In this document: piece after piece, positions 23,961 to 36,249 of the stretch
How the letters are laid out: each line of letters begins with the position of its first letter
Position numbering within the stretch: the first letter of the stretch is position 1
Origin: Hemibagrus wyckioides
Taxonomy: Eukaryota > Chordata > Actinopteri > Siluriformes > Bagridae
Reading direction: 5' to 3'
DNA length: 64,000 bases
NCBI RefSeq assembly: GCF_019097595.1
Contig: NC_080715.1
Span: 12,047,573-12,111,572, forward strand
Notes under the pieces: generated by a model
Seen by the model: the letters and a program-made list of their open reading frames with translations, nothing else
Database searches by the model: none
Told to the model about the DNA's origin: nothing
Made by a program: the position numbers and the translations under genes

Positions 23961-26900
23961 AGCTATTTTTACGTATTTCAAGCTTGAAATAAAATTAGAA
24001 TAAGACAATGTTAGGCCTGAAATTAGTGGAAATTAGTGAAAGTGTGGGAAATGGGCTTGTATTTGTTGTATACTAAAATCATAACATCTTCACTGGTTAA
24101 GATATCATGTTACATGGTGTTTATCAAGCTCTATAATTGGCTTATGGTTATAGTCTTATGGTCCAGCACCTACACTTCATTTGTCAGAATTTTTTCATGT
24201 AAATCAATAAGCTACACCTATACTCAAGGGAATCGGCTATTCTGATTGGAACATACCTTCATTTTCATTTCAAGGTGTGTTTAAAATCGCATTAAAGGGT
24301 CCTTCATAAATGTTGCATTAGGGAGTGTGTAACAGCTTGAAGCATTTAGGTTTGTTTAATATGATGCAGGCTTCAACCGCTGTGTGTGCTGTCAGGGCTG
24401 GATCATGGAGGCTTTGCGTGGCTTCTCTCCAGGGTGCCAGGGGCCCCAGAATACTGCTGCCGCTGCTCGCTTTGATTTCAGCTGAGGTGAAGCAAATGGG
24501 CCAGAACGCTTCCATCACACACTCTGGATTGGGCTCTGACAGGCCAAGCCTGCAATCCTTTACTCACAAGAAGAGAACAAAGATTAAAGATACGTGAGAA
24601 ATGATTCGGTACCAAGAGTTACACTGATTTGTGCATATCAGCACAGGTTAAAGCAGGCAAGACTGTTGTAAAGCAATAATTGATGAGTGTCTGTTTTTTA
24701 TGTCTAGTTTCCATTTGGTTGGCTTTCAGGAAGTCCTGTTTCTGATGCATCAGAATGGAAATATATTAGACACATCTGTTACTTACACTGTATGAATGAA
24801 TAAACACACATTTCCTTTCTCACTCCAGGTTCTAGACTTGAATTGAATAAAACCTCGCGTATTAGTATTTTTAGTTTACTTGACAATTGGGAAAGAATTC
24901 CTCTAGAATGACTGCCAACACTCAGAAAAGTGCCAGAAAAGTAGTTCTTAGAGCAGAACTCTCACCTCAGCGATGCTCACCGTTAGTGATTTATCTATAA
25001 ATAAGACAATTTCACAGGATAGTTTGTTTCGTAGTGGCATTTCATGTTCATCACTTTTCACGTTAACATGAAGCAGACTTTTATCAGAGGAGAAGTGGAG
25101 AATAATCATCTTCAGCTGAATAATTGAAATAAATGCATGTGATCAGTCACAGCTGAGAATCCGATGTAGAAGCTGAGCTGGTTCATTTTCATTGGAAAAC
25201 TAGATTCTACAGTATTTTTTTCCACTCATACGTCGATCTACTGTACGGTTTCCTACTTTCGGCTACAGTAGATCTTCCAAGTACTCGATTCGGGTGGTTG
25301 GAATACTTTTCTGCGTCCGCCTGGTGATCCCTCCTTCAGAGCGGTTTCCTAAGAAACATATAAATCAGTAGATATTTAAGCGCTGTGCTCGTTCCGCAGA
25401 GAACTAAAGATATAACTAAAGAGATATTTTTGTTATCACAGAAATGAACGCAAAATAAAGCAATGATATTCAGAGGAGCTTGCAATTGTTTCAAAATTAG
25501 CACAGATTTTACACAGATTTTTTGACATCACCATGTCAAAGCCGTCTTTGTTTTGAAAACTATCAGAGAAATGAATTGAATGTGTTTTCACTGGTAGTGG
25601 TTTATAGAAAGAATCACGCTTGCATTTTTGCCAATTTGAGCAACAACAAAAAAAAAAAGAAGCAAATGTCGCATTATAAATTTTGTAAAAGCTGGATGCA
25701 TAAACCAGTGTCTTAAATGTTATGTGGAAATATAATTATAAATGATTCTTTGGTTTATCATGAAAACAGCAGGAAAAAAAAGTTTAATAATCATGGACTA
25801 AATATCAAGGGAGCCAAAATAGTTCTTTTTAAAAAATATATATATATTTTTTGTGTTATTTCACAGATTATACAGTTATTATTTATGGTTAGGATTAGGA
25901 TCTAATTTCTTTCTTAAAATCGACGTAAATTCGTCACTGAATATGTTTTCCTCTGTTATCCCACATCGTATGTCTCACTGCCGGCTACACAAGCGGCTTG
26001 TGATGACATCAGAGGTGTGGATAACCTGCTCTTCTCTGCTCTGTCATCCACGCAGCTTTTTACAGCCATGAGCCATTTTCTACCTACTGCCAACACGTAA
26101 CATTCGTTATTTCATTCACTGTTAAACTTTAATGGGAAATTCTAGTTATTAGGAGCTTTGAAGTGTTGACTGGAGTCTGCAGCTCATTACTGCACTAAAT
26201 GTACACACAGCTCCCTCTCCTCTCACACACCCGTTTCTGAGCAGTATATTTTAATGAGACATGCACTTGTGACCCTGGTGCCAAGGTTAGCCTCAGGCTC
26301 ACAGCCCTGTGCGACCAGGTGGCCAGGACTCCCCCACAGAGCCTGGGCAAACACAACCAGTTTACCCTGCTGATTAGCCAGGCGCAAGCCAATAACAGGG
26401 CTGTGATTGGTGTAAACGCAAGGCGGACATTTACAGTCAAGTGTAAGTGTAAAGTCCTTACGCAAAAAGTAAGACGGCACACTTAAAATCCTGCACTTGT
26501 TCATACAGAGACGTTTTTGTAACCTAATCTAATTTGTTAAAGTTATCCCTTGAAATGCCTATTAAAATAAAGTAACAGACACTTATTTTTTTACTTCTAA
26601 TTTCTAAAGGGAAAAGTGTTCTAATAAATTCAGATATTTAAACAGAGTAATGTGTATAGGCTTTTATATGTTAATAATCGTAAACACTAATGGGGAAAGC
26701 ATGTTCTCAGTGATTAGACCTGACCTTTTCTTTGTATTGCACAGCCAAAGGTACGTGAAGATTAATAATGAGCAAAAAAAAACAAAAACAAAAACAATGT
26801 AGACTCTATTTGTTTTAAAGCTTGAAGCTTGATAGATCTGGTCCAGGTTGATTGTAGTTCATTTAATCTGTTCTCGATGAATAAATATTTATCACTATAG

Positions 26901-27824
26901 CATCATATACTGTTTTTATACCTTTATACGTTATCTATAGCACATTATAGATTTTTGTAAAGCATACACATAAAGCATGTACATTTCTGTCTGACATGGT
27001 GCCACGCTTACAGACGTGAGTTATGATTTGCATAAGTCGATTCACATGACAAAGACTAGGCTTAGAGGTGGAGTTTGTACCATATAGCATATACCTTTCT
27101 CCTTATGACTTCATTTGAATGAGATCAGACCTTCCAACTACATCTTTTCCAAGTCAAATCAATCTCTTCAGACATCAGACAGAATTGTTTGGCTATAAGT
27201 ACAGTGCTGCATGTGTGTGTGTAGTATGCAAACAAATAAACGCTGTAGTCTGTGACAAAAGGTTCCAGACGAATATAATTATGTGTAAAAGCATGCTGGT
27301 TCTGATGGAGGCCACGTAAACACACCTGCCTCTTTGTGTACAGAAAGCGTCCTGTTATTGCCCTCGTTAGCAGACTGATCACTTGGGCATTTACTAAATA
27401 AACCGTCCCTCACGTATGGATAACAATCTGGAACTTGATACAGTTAGCAGGGTGAATTTATTACGTGTGTAAAAAGATATCTTCCTCCAGGTGGTGGTAT
27501 ATATATATTTCAGTCAGACTTATGCATGTAAACTAAATGTTTCACACATAAGTGTCCTTCACAGTTATATACAGTATTTCAGATAAATAATTCAGCAATT
27601 GAAACCACATTTTTGCCACTCAATATAGCTTACAGTTTATCTGCACATACAGACATTAATATACTATTAAAATGTTACTGTGTGCAAACATAGTTAACAT
27701 TTCAAGAACCATGAGCCATCTTTTATAGGCAATGGAAAAGATTCCACAAGTTTACCAGAAAGTTTCATCATCCATATTTCATGAATATCTTAGGAAGAAG
27801 TCAAATAAGTCCATCTCATAGTTT
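23961..27824. other. Intergenic sequence, no gene recognised
   Basis: No gene is supported. A GC-richer, non-repetitive segment at about 26255-26450 contains two CCAAT/ATTGG words ('gcaagccaataacag', 'tgtgattggtg') and may be regulatory. The rest is AT-rich without clear structure. Confidence 0.45.
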
Positions 27825-28090
27825 TCTATCTATCCAGATCCTGTACCGTTTATCTTACACATGGTCAAAGGGAATCTGCAGACCATCACAGGGAACATGG
27901 GGCACAAGAGATGGGACAGGGTGCTAAATAAACCCAGGGTACAAATTTACACACACACTATAATAGATGTCTTTGGACTGGGGGAGGAAACCTGTGAACC
28001 CAGAGGAAACTTCCGTCTGAGGAGAACATTCAGACTCGAACCCGCAACCCCAGAGATGTGAGGTAAACATAACCAATAAGCCCCCGTACT
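27825..28090 (-). mobile_element. tRNA-derived SINE (Mermaid-like), minus strand
   Basis: On the minus strand it begins with a tRNA-like head ending in box B 'gcgggttcgagtctgaa'. It contains the core complement of 'gtctttggactgggggaggaaacc' and 'ccatcacaggga', and ends near a 'cctgtaccgtttatc' motif. The better-preserved copy at 63566-63884 is the same family. The family name is recalled and was not checked. Confidence 0.75.
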
Positions 28091-29708
28091 CTCCCTACTT
28101 AGGTTTGTTTGTTTTTTTCTGGTGAATAATCTTGTGATATTGACTGTTTTGTGTGCTTTGTGTATAAATGCTAAACCCTGTCACGTATTTAAGATCACAC
28201 TGCGGTCTTTTTCCAGTAGAGAAACCTTAGAAAAATTAGATAATGTTTCCTAAGATGGGTTACATTTTTTAGAATGGCTAAATGAATAATTTCTTAATGT
28301 TGCAAAAAAAGTTCCTTTTTTCAGTTACATGGCCCGTATTACACCTATATTGTGATATGGTAACTATAGTTACGTGCTGATTGGGGATACGAGACACTTG
28401 ATCTGTAATACCTTTCTCACCTGGCAAATTGGAACAAACACAAATCATGGCGTTCCACTAGAGGGAGACGAGCAATCACGCACCATGAATCAATTACATC
28501 TAATTACTGCAAGCTCTGCCACTGACAAAAGGGGGAAAACATGTGAGACGATAAATTTTTACTTACACAGAATCCTTTAAAAAACTGAATCAGTGCCTTG
28601 ATCTATACAGCAGAAAGAGTCTCCAATGAGGAGACAGAGCTCTAGCTTTACCTAGAAGTGTAAATCACTCAGACAGCGTGTAACACTTGACACACAGCGT
28701 CCTCCTGGGCCACACAACATGTAAGTGGAGAAGCACACTGCCTATGTGGTGTAATTGAAGCCTCTGTTATGGCAATAGAGCAGCAGGGATAACGGTCGCT
28801 TGATCAGTGGCTGGGACTGAGAGAGCCATCACACACCTGCTGCTGCGCTCGGAGACGGAGTCGAGGTCCTGTTAAGCACATCGCCCCTGGAGGAAGGAGT
28901 CAGCCAAACGTATAAATTAAGTACCAATCTCACAAGACAAGGCCTGAGAGACTCAACAATCCGTCCAAAATTTTGTAAGTGCACGGACACCGAGGCTGTG
29001 TAAAACACCAGGAGCGTATGCAGTCAAAAGAATGATATTAATTCAAGACAAAGCAAAGTTCATTAGACTGGACTGTCCAGAGTCCAATAAGAGGACAGAG
29101 GAACCCAAAAACGAACTGTATAAAGTTCAGTTTCGGTTACTTTAAAGCTTTAAGTTTGACTATAATGAACTTGCCATGCCTTTCCATGCTCCTTGCTTAA
29201 TTATTTCCACTGAGGGCCATTAATGGCTAAGAAATCACACTTGTAGGTTAGGACAGAGAAGAGCCCATGTCTCACCTGCAACCCAGGTGTGTTTTCACCT
29301 GCACTCATTTTTATAAGCACACTAGGAAGCATAAGCATTCATCATATTAAGCACAAGTGTGTGTGTGTGTGTGTGTTAATGTTAACTAGAGACCAAATCA
29401 TGTCCCTCCTCACACTCCAGCTTTCTGTTAAGGGGAGTGAGTCCGGCCTGAGAGGTCCCCCGAGTTAGCCTTTACTAAAAGGGAAATTGCTAAAGCAAGC
29501 ACAGTCTTGTGAGTGATCGGCAATGTGCTCGCACGGGACAGCTGTGAATTCAATGTGGATAGTGGAACTGAATTTTCTGGGCCAATGCAAACACATGCAC
29601 CTGTACTAATGCACATTTACTGCAGAGGTACATTAATTATTTTACCATTAAACCTTAAAAATGATATGGATTCATAAAGGGAAGTAATAATAAAAACATG
29701 CTCGGCCG
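28091..29708. other. Non-coding sequence 3' of the Ptf1a/Fer-like gene
   Basis: No coding frame of interest. A (GT)n run lies at 29359-29376. Unique segments such as 28700-28880 are GC-richer, but no motif set stands out. Confidence 0.4.
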
Positions 29709-29709
29709 T

Positions 29710-29715
29710 TTTATT
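29710..29715 (-). terminator. Candidate poly(A) signal of the Ptf1a/Fer-like gene
   Basis: AATAAA on the minus strand, about 650 nt beyond the stop codon at 30365. It is the first canonical hexamer I found downstream; a closer variant signal cannot be excluded. Confidence 0.35.
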
Positions 29716-30364
29716 CGCAATCACATGAAATGACTTCATCCGATCAATAAATCTCTCTCCACTGAGATGTGCATCTGTTAGGATATTTAATGAATAGAGG
29801 AAGAGGTATTGAGGTTTGAACAAAATCAGATTTTTTTTAAAGATATATTTTGAACACATTTACAAAGAAAAGACAATGAATAAATAAGACAGTCTTAATA
29901 AATAATTGAAAGTGTAATAAATATATAAATAATGTTTGTTTTTTTTAACAGTGTTTTAGTTGTAATCAGTGCAAAACAATACTACTCTTTCATGTAAATG
30001 TGCTCAATGGGCATGCTGCAAATTCTCACCCATCAGCCTGCAACCAGATTGAATCGCAAACAATACACTTAAACAGGCGCCCCAAGATTCTTAGCAATCC
30101 TCTCATCTACAGAGAAGTGTCTTTGCACTGCCAAGGCTTGAACCTGGCCTTATTCATCCATAACACATGACTGGAGTGGCACAGCAAAACACTCATTCTT
30201 TGCTCACAACAAATTAAAATATAAAAAGCATCCTGGGTACCAAGTGCAAACGTGTGACATGGTGAGAAATGTGCAGATGTCAGTGTGCCATGATGCCAAG
30301 CTGCCAGTGAGGCGGGGGGGAAAGCAGGATCTCTCCACAGAGCCGAGTGAGTCTGTCCCGCAAA

Positions 30365-31147
30365 CTAATCCCACTTTATCCAAGAAAGACGAGCTGTCAG
30401 ATCTGGAGGTGAAGGAGACAAAAGCAGGACAAATGTAAGCCTTTAGATACATTTTAATGACCAGTGAAACACTCACAGGCTTGTTAGAGCCAGGACTAAC
30501 AATAGGAGCCACTTATTCATTAAAATGTTCCCCTCCATGAGAGGGTGCACTGAGACGTGGTTAAGCAAAATACCCAGGCTGCATAGTGAACTCAGATAAA
30601 GTACTTGTGTTACCGCAAAGCTTTGGAACACAAAAGCCAAGAATTAGACAGATGGAAATAAAACAACAAACATAGTGTAAATAATGAACAATAAATAGGA
30701 CTGTTTGACCGGGTCTGTTCAATTATTTTTTCTTTAGAATCAAATGAGCTCCCAGATATTTGCATATCCCCTCTTAAGAAAAAAACTATTTAAGTGGAGA
30801 TAGTAAAGCGACGACTTGCCATGATTTTCCATACGTCATGTCTTCAGTGAATGGTTCATTAAATGGAAATAAAGAATTTAGAATTTGACATTCAATAAAC
30901 ATCAATTTTGAGCCACAATGATCTTAAAACTAAAAGTAAATTTTACTAAAATGTAAAAAAGTCAAATGAAATGTTTTCAATTTTACATTTTTATTAATGC
31001 ATACAAATCATTTTAAACATGATTTTAAAATATGAAATGTCTCATTTCATTTTTACACTCGTTTATTCTGACACCTCTGCATACACACTTATTGCACATG
31101 CTGTTAAGGAAAGTCTTTTGTATTTACATTATTATTATTATATGTGC

Positions 31148-31185
<38 letters not shown>

Positions 31186-31189
31186 GTGC

Positions 31190-31224
<35 letters not shown>

Positions 31225-32273
31225 GTGCTATTATTATTATTATTATTATTATTATTCTTACATATGCTATTAGCATTATTAGACTGCTGTGTAATAAAAC
31301 ACTTTTTATGAACAGTACTGATTGATTACTGATTGAAAGGGTTCAGGGAACAGAATATATCTTACAATAGATGACTTGTGGAAAGTTGTTGATTCACGAA
31401 TTGAATTCTGAATGAAGAGTTTAAATTATTCTGATTCAACAACAACAACAATAATAATAATAATATGCATGTATATTATCTTAATTGGTGTAAAAACTTT
31501 GAAATCTTGAATAGATTAAAACAGTAATCATATTTATGACACCTGAAAACTTGAGAAAGTAACTAAATCATCCAAGTATATAAAATGATATAGAATTACA
31601 ATAGGTTATGAATTATAATTCTAATTTAGAAAGATCAAGCCTCACCACTCGTGTTCCAGATGGCGTTGGTCTGATTTTTGTAGCCGTTCTTCATGCACTC
31701 ATCTACATAGGCCTTGGGGTCGCAGCCGGACACGAGGATCTCTCTGAGCAGGGCGATGTATGCGATGGCCAGCCTCAGGGTGTCGATCTTGGACAGTCGC
31801 TTCTCGTAGGGAAACGTGGGCACGTGACAGCGCAGCTCCTCAAACGCAGAGTTGATACTGAGCATGCGCTTGCGCTCGCGGATGTTGGCGGCGTGGCGCT
31901 GGACGCGGTACGGGTGATGCTGATGCTGGTGCTGATGTTGGTGATGATGCTGATGGTGTGTGTGATGGTTGGAGGCGAGGCGGCGCGGCCTGAGCTTCCC
32001 CAGTTTCTGCTCCTCTTGCTCCTCGTCTGCAGCTCCGCTGTCCACTTCAGGCCGCGGGGAGCGAGACTCCAGCTCCGGGAAAGCGAGCTGCGCTTCGGGG
32101 AACACGGACTGACACCCGAAGGAGGACCACGGAGACAGTTCACCTGTCACAGCCGTGCCATCAAACAGCAGCGAGTCGAGCTGAGACTGAAACTGAAAGT
32201 TGGGGTCTATTTGACCCCAGAAGGCGAAGTCTGTGTTTGCATCTTGGTCAAAGTCAAACAGCATGTCCTCCAT
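30365..32273 (-). CDS. Ptf1a/Fer-family bHLH transcription factor, two exons
   Basis: Exon 1 runs from the ATG at 32273 ([10 protein letters not shown]) to 31646, then a GTGAGG donor. Exon 2 is only 38 nt (30402-30365), after acceptor 'cttcacctccag'. Joined, they give 221 residues, and the split codon forms Asp210. Residues 1-60 are acidic and aromatic, activation-domain-like. Residues 103-120 are a His/Gln tract. The bHLH is at 124-178 ([34 protein letters not shown]). The tail ends [19 protein letters not shown]. The PYEKRLSK loop is shared by Ptf1a and Fer3-like proteins, which bind E-boxes with E proteins and specify neural or pancreatic cells. Residues match neither human PTF1A nor FERD3L throughout; it resembles the invertebrate Fer1/Fer2 type more, from memory. 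A GTG codon one position upstream is not taken as the start. The bHLH domain is certain; the exact orthology is not. Confidence 0.9.
30403..31645 (-). other. Intron of the Ptf1a/Fer-like gene
   Basis: A 1.24-kb phase-1 GT-AG intron (GTGAGG...CCTCCAG). It contains an unusual (ATT)n minisatellite at 31129-31268 and an (AAC)-(AAT) run at 31438-31464. Confidence 0.85.
31129..31268. repeat. (ATT)n array with regularly spaced ATATGTGCT interruptions
   Basis: Three (ATT)n blocks of 27-36 bp are each preceded by the same 'atatgtgct' spacer, with a decayed fourth spacer 'acatatgct'. This is a higher-order repeat built of a spacer plus a triplet block. Confidence 0.9.
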
Positions 32274-32341
32274 CACTGCTTTATTAGAATGTCTGACCGG
32301 TTAACTGAGTGACTGAGTGCGTTTCTTACATCGACTTGTTG

Positions 32342-32349
32342 CTTTTATA
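32342..32349 (-). promoter_or_regulatory. TATA box of the Ptf1a/Fer-like gene
   Basis: A perfect TATAAAAG on the minus strand, 69 bp upstream of the ATG, predicts transcription starting near 32315 and a 5'UTR of about 40 nt. CACGTG E-boxes lie further upstream at 32520-32525 and 32619-32624, possible bHLH target sites. Confidence 0.65.
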
Positions 32350-32699
32350 CGTCTACTGGCACTCGAGAGTTCGACGGTGGAGCACTAGGGCTCTGTCCTC
32401 CCAACTGGCCTCTCCTGACACTAAGCCCATCCAGGAGGGATTAAATAGCTGGAGGGCTAGCAGGGCTCGCAGCGGGGTGCTTATGTCCATTCAGCGGGTT
32501 GAAAAAGACCTCATTAGGACACGTGCCTCCTCCTAATAGCGCTCTCATTGCCATTTAAAAACAGAAGCGAGGGCGCATTCAAATGGATCAGCCGATCTTA
32601 AAGAAAGGGAAGAAAAAACACGTGCACAATTATAAAGTTCTCTTAAGTCGTTTCCCATACAGCTCAAAGGATGTGCCAATATTTACAATAACATGAAAA

Positions 32700-34145
32700 G
32701 ACTTATTTGCTATGCACATACGAACAGCTTTGCGCCCGGACTCTTGAGACGGAGCACATGGCCAGTAAACAACAAGCCTGGCAAAGCGAACATCTAATAA
32801 GTCTTTTCAAATACTGAGCATATTAATTAATCGTATTAATTTGCAAACTTTGTTATGATGCCGATTGTACTCCTCATTTAGATAATCAAGTGACTTTAAA
32901 ATTAAAGAAGTTTTCTCCTTCATAGACTAGTTTTATTTAACTCAGTTTTAGTTACTGAATTATGCAGTTTCTAATATAATAATAAAAAAAAAGTACAAAA
33001 AAATGAAGTTGAATAATGCATAGACCAGATTCATGGCCTAAACATTCATACACCAGTGGTACAAGACCAATATGGAAATAAATCTAAATAGAATATTTTC
33101 CATACATGTGTAAATAGGGTAACATGCACAGGTGTGTCGCTCATGTCATGCTAACCAATATTTATATTCATGCTTACTGCAGTATAGACTTTTTACATTA
33201 TTTTCCAAAGCTAGCCTAATTATCAGCTGAAACAACAAAAAAAATAAGCTCTATCCTTTAAATTAACCTCAAAGTACTAAAGTTGACATGATGGAAAGTT
33301 CAATGTAAGTCTGAACAGGCTTTGCTGCAGCTGTCCTTTTCTAACTTGTCTTACTAACCTAAGCCTACTACACAATACCCCGTGTTAGAATAGTATGATA
33401 ACTCATATGTTGCCATGGAAACATTTTAAATGTGTGTACTACTGCATGGCAAACAATACAGCACACTATATGGACCATACTGGCATTAAAAAAGACGTTT
33501 GGTAGTCTGTTATTTAATATTTTATGATATAGTGAGTGGGTTTAATTGGTATGTGGTTATGGGCACATCTCATATCCAAAAACTGAACTGTCCTACAATA
33601 CTGAGCTGCGTAGGCCCATAGTGCGCCCTTAAGAAACTTTCTTTAACAACATACCTGGCCCAAGGAGTTTTCTTTCCAGAGCTTCCAAATTATTTTCATG
33701 TGAGCTAAAAACATTCTAGCAATGTGGGAAATATTCTGCAAAATAACAGAGTAAACTTGTCTAAGACCTCATTTAAGATGGGAAACCTTCCTAAAGTTAT
33801 TGAACTAGGCTAATTTAATTATATTTAACTAAAGTTACCTCATATTAAATCTAAAAAAGCAAAACGAAAAGGCGAAAGCATTTAAACTGCCCTTGAAGGT
33901 GGAAGTCATAGATATCAGGGATCAAACACACATGGATTATTATAAAGAATTAAATCTAGCAAGCACAGCTCATGTTATGTATAACTAACCTACAGTAGAT
34001 TATGTTAAATATATTCGCAAACGGCACTTCCAATGAGTTTTGTTTAGACAGCCGGTTAAAGAGCAAAGAATAAGAGCTGTTCAGAGATGAAGTGGCAAAA
34101 ATGAGAGGACTGTCAGAACCTTCTGCCGTGCAGAGTGACCAGTCT
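32700..34145. other. Intergenic sequence, no gene recognised
   Basis: AT-rich unique-looking DNA upstream of the Ptf1a/Fer-like gene. No coding exon or classifiable repeat was seen. Confidence 0.45.
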
Positions 34146-34154
34146 GCTGCAGCT

Positions 34155-34156
<2 letters not shown>

Positions 34157-34198
<42 letters not shown>

Positions 34199-34262
34199 TG
34201 CACAAACACACACACACACACACACACACGCACATGCACAAACACACACACACACACACATA
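34157..34262. repeat. (CA)n with repeated CGCACATGCACAAA interruptions
   Basis: Three (CA)n blocks are separated by two copies of 'cgcacatgcacaaa', showing duplication of a block plus its interruption. Confidence 0.92.
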
Positions 34263-35469
34263 TTCTGTATGTACAAGTGTCCAACATGTGATGTAAATTG
34301 TATCATTTCGTTTGTAGACACAAACTTATAGAAGCTATTTATATAAGTTTGTATGTAAACTATTTGTTTTTATTTTATTTATATTAAATTGTTTCATACA
34401 ATACAAACACACTCTCAGCCACACATTGGTGTCCAATAAAGCAGCAGGTTTATAATTGTGATTTTCACAAAAGATACATTAATGCTTTTAATATTAGTTT
34501 AATCACCCCAGGCTAAAAGTACAATCAATGTGGTCATATGCAAACGAGGGACAAATTTATTTATCTTATACTGTAACTTGATTATCAGTGGACTTTCTGG
34601 ACATAATGCTAGTCTGAGTTAGTTAATAACCAGGAGCCTCGAAACCTTTCAAGACAGTATGTTGTATTATTCAAAACTTGATGCTTAATCGTGGATGTTA
34701 CCCAATATTCGGAAACCAAACCTAGCCCTGATTTAGAAGAAAATAATAATCTGGAGTGTGTGCTCCTTCACTAGGTGTGTGAAACAGCGGGTCTTCAGTC
34801 CAGTGCAGCAACACATCTGTGGACAATTAGTCCCTGAGTTCTGCAGCCGTCTTGACTTTAGAAGTATGCTGATGAAAACAAGAAATGTAAATGAACACAG
34901 GATTAAAGGCATATTAGCCTCAGTTACCCTACACCTGCTCCTTTAAGTTCCAGGACCGTTTTGACCGGCAGCCTGCGGATATGAAATCATTTCTTTGTGG
35001 TTAATAATTTTCGGTGTAACTGATACTGAACTTTGTCAAAGAAACCTAAAATGAACCCAAAGTCATACTGTCAGTTTCCTGTAACAATTGTTTGAACACA
35101 TCAGATTGTTAGTAAATGAGCTTTAACACTTAAATCCTTAATCTGCCAGAATAGTCAGAACAGTTTACTGACAGTAACAAACTCGTTTAGGTATCTGGAT
35201 ATATTGTTTGTCACTTATTTAACACAGATTATGCTACAAATTACAGTATGTTATTCATAACAGATTTTTGTCAAACACTGGGCTGTAAACATAAACACAT
35301 TAAGCGAAATTGCTCTTTCCTCAGTTTTGTAACAAAAATCCCTTCCTTTTTGTAATTGATTTAGTTACAACTCTGACTATTAGATCTTTTTCAGCTTGGG
35401 ATGAATATGAAATATATTCCATGGATCCTCAGCACAGATTACTTTTAATGATTACTTTTTAAAATAATA
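34263..35469. other. Intergenic sequence, no gene recognised
   Basis: AT-rich, no supported gene, RNA or repeat. Confidence 0.45.
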
Positions 35470-35789
35470 GGATCATGGTTTCGAGTCCCGGGTTCACACA
35501 GGCAGGGGCCTTTCTGTGTGGAGTTTGCATGTTCTCCCCGTGCCTGCGTGGGTTTACTCCGGGTACTCCGGTTTCCTCCCACAGTCCAAAAACATGTACA
35601 TTAGGTTGATTGGTAATTCTGAATTGCCCATAGGAGTGTGTGAGTGTGTGTGGTTGTCTGTCTATATGTGGCCCTGCGACCTGTCCAGGGTGTACCCCTG
35701 CCTTTCGCCCAATGTGCGCTGGGATAGGCTCCAGGAGAACCCCGTGACCCTAATTAGGAATAAGCGGGTATAGACGATGGATGGATGGA
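35470..35789 (+). mobile_element. Fish SINE, plus strand, 5'-truncated
   Basis: Begins at a box B-like 'ggtttcgagtcccgggttcac' without a visible box A. It continues 'gtgtggagtttgcatgttctccccgtg', 'ctccggtttcctcccacagtcc', 'cctgtccagggtgtacccctgcc' and 'gggataggctccagg', and ends in a (GATG)n tail at 35775-35789. This layout is a very common fish SINE. Confidence 0.88.
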
Positions 35790-36084
35790 ACATGGTTCAA
35801 ATGTCTATAGTAATGTTCTGGTTACTTATCAAATAGCCAGAATATTAAATATCCACTGATGGAAAACAATAGGTTTAATGTCTCGGTTGGCATACCTTTG
35901 AGTTATTGAAGTTTTGGATTATACCCATTTAGTACCAGTAAACTGCTGTTCTGACTTATGGGACATTTTTAATCAGTATAAACAAATGAATTATGGTATG
36001 GCTCATGTAAAATGAGTCAGTTGGCTTTCAATGTGAGATGTTTTTCTCTCTGTTGGATAACCTTACGCAGAATTTTTGGAAGTT

Positions 36085-36160
36085 TGAGTTTGAATCCCAG
36101 GTCCACCATACTGCCACTGCTGATAAGAGCGTCTGCCAAATGCCAGAAATGTAATATAAA
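36085..36160 (+). mobile_element. Internally deleted tRNA-SINE fragment
   Basis: Box B region 'gagtttgaatcccaggtcca' is joined almost directly to the family 3' end 'ataagagcgtctgccaaatgcc'. The middle of the element seen at 23730-23960 is missing. Confidence 0.7.
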
Positions 36161-36171
36161 CGAGCAGAAAT

Positions 36172-36240
36172 GGGTTCAATTGAATTTATTTGTTTAGCAC
36201 CAATGGATGACGATGGATATTGCTTTAAAACAGCTTCATG
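36172..36240. repeat. Fragment of the 38.2-kb/43.5-kb repeat family
   Basis: 'caattgaatttatttgtttagcac' followed by 'gctttaaaacagctt' resembles the end of a fish repeat whose other parts are at 38165-38345 and 43430-43620. Confidence 0.4.
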
Positions 36241-36249
36241 ATTATCTTG

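Noticed and set aside
31608..32312. 234-codon plus-strand open frame
   Set aside because: Antisense shadow of the Ptf1a/Fer-like exon 1; Val/Leu runs mirror its His/Gln tract.
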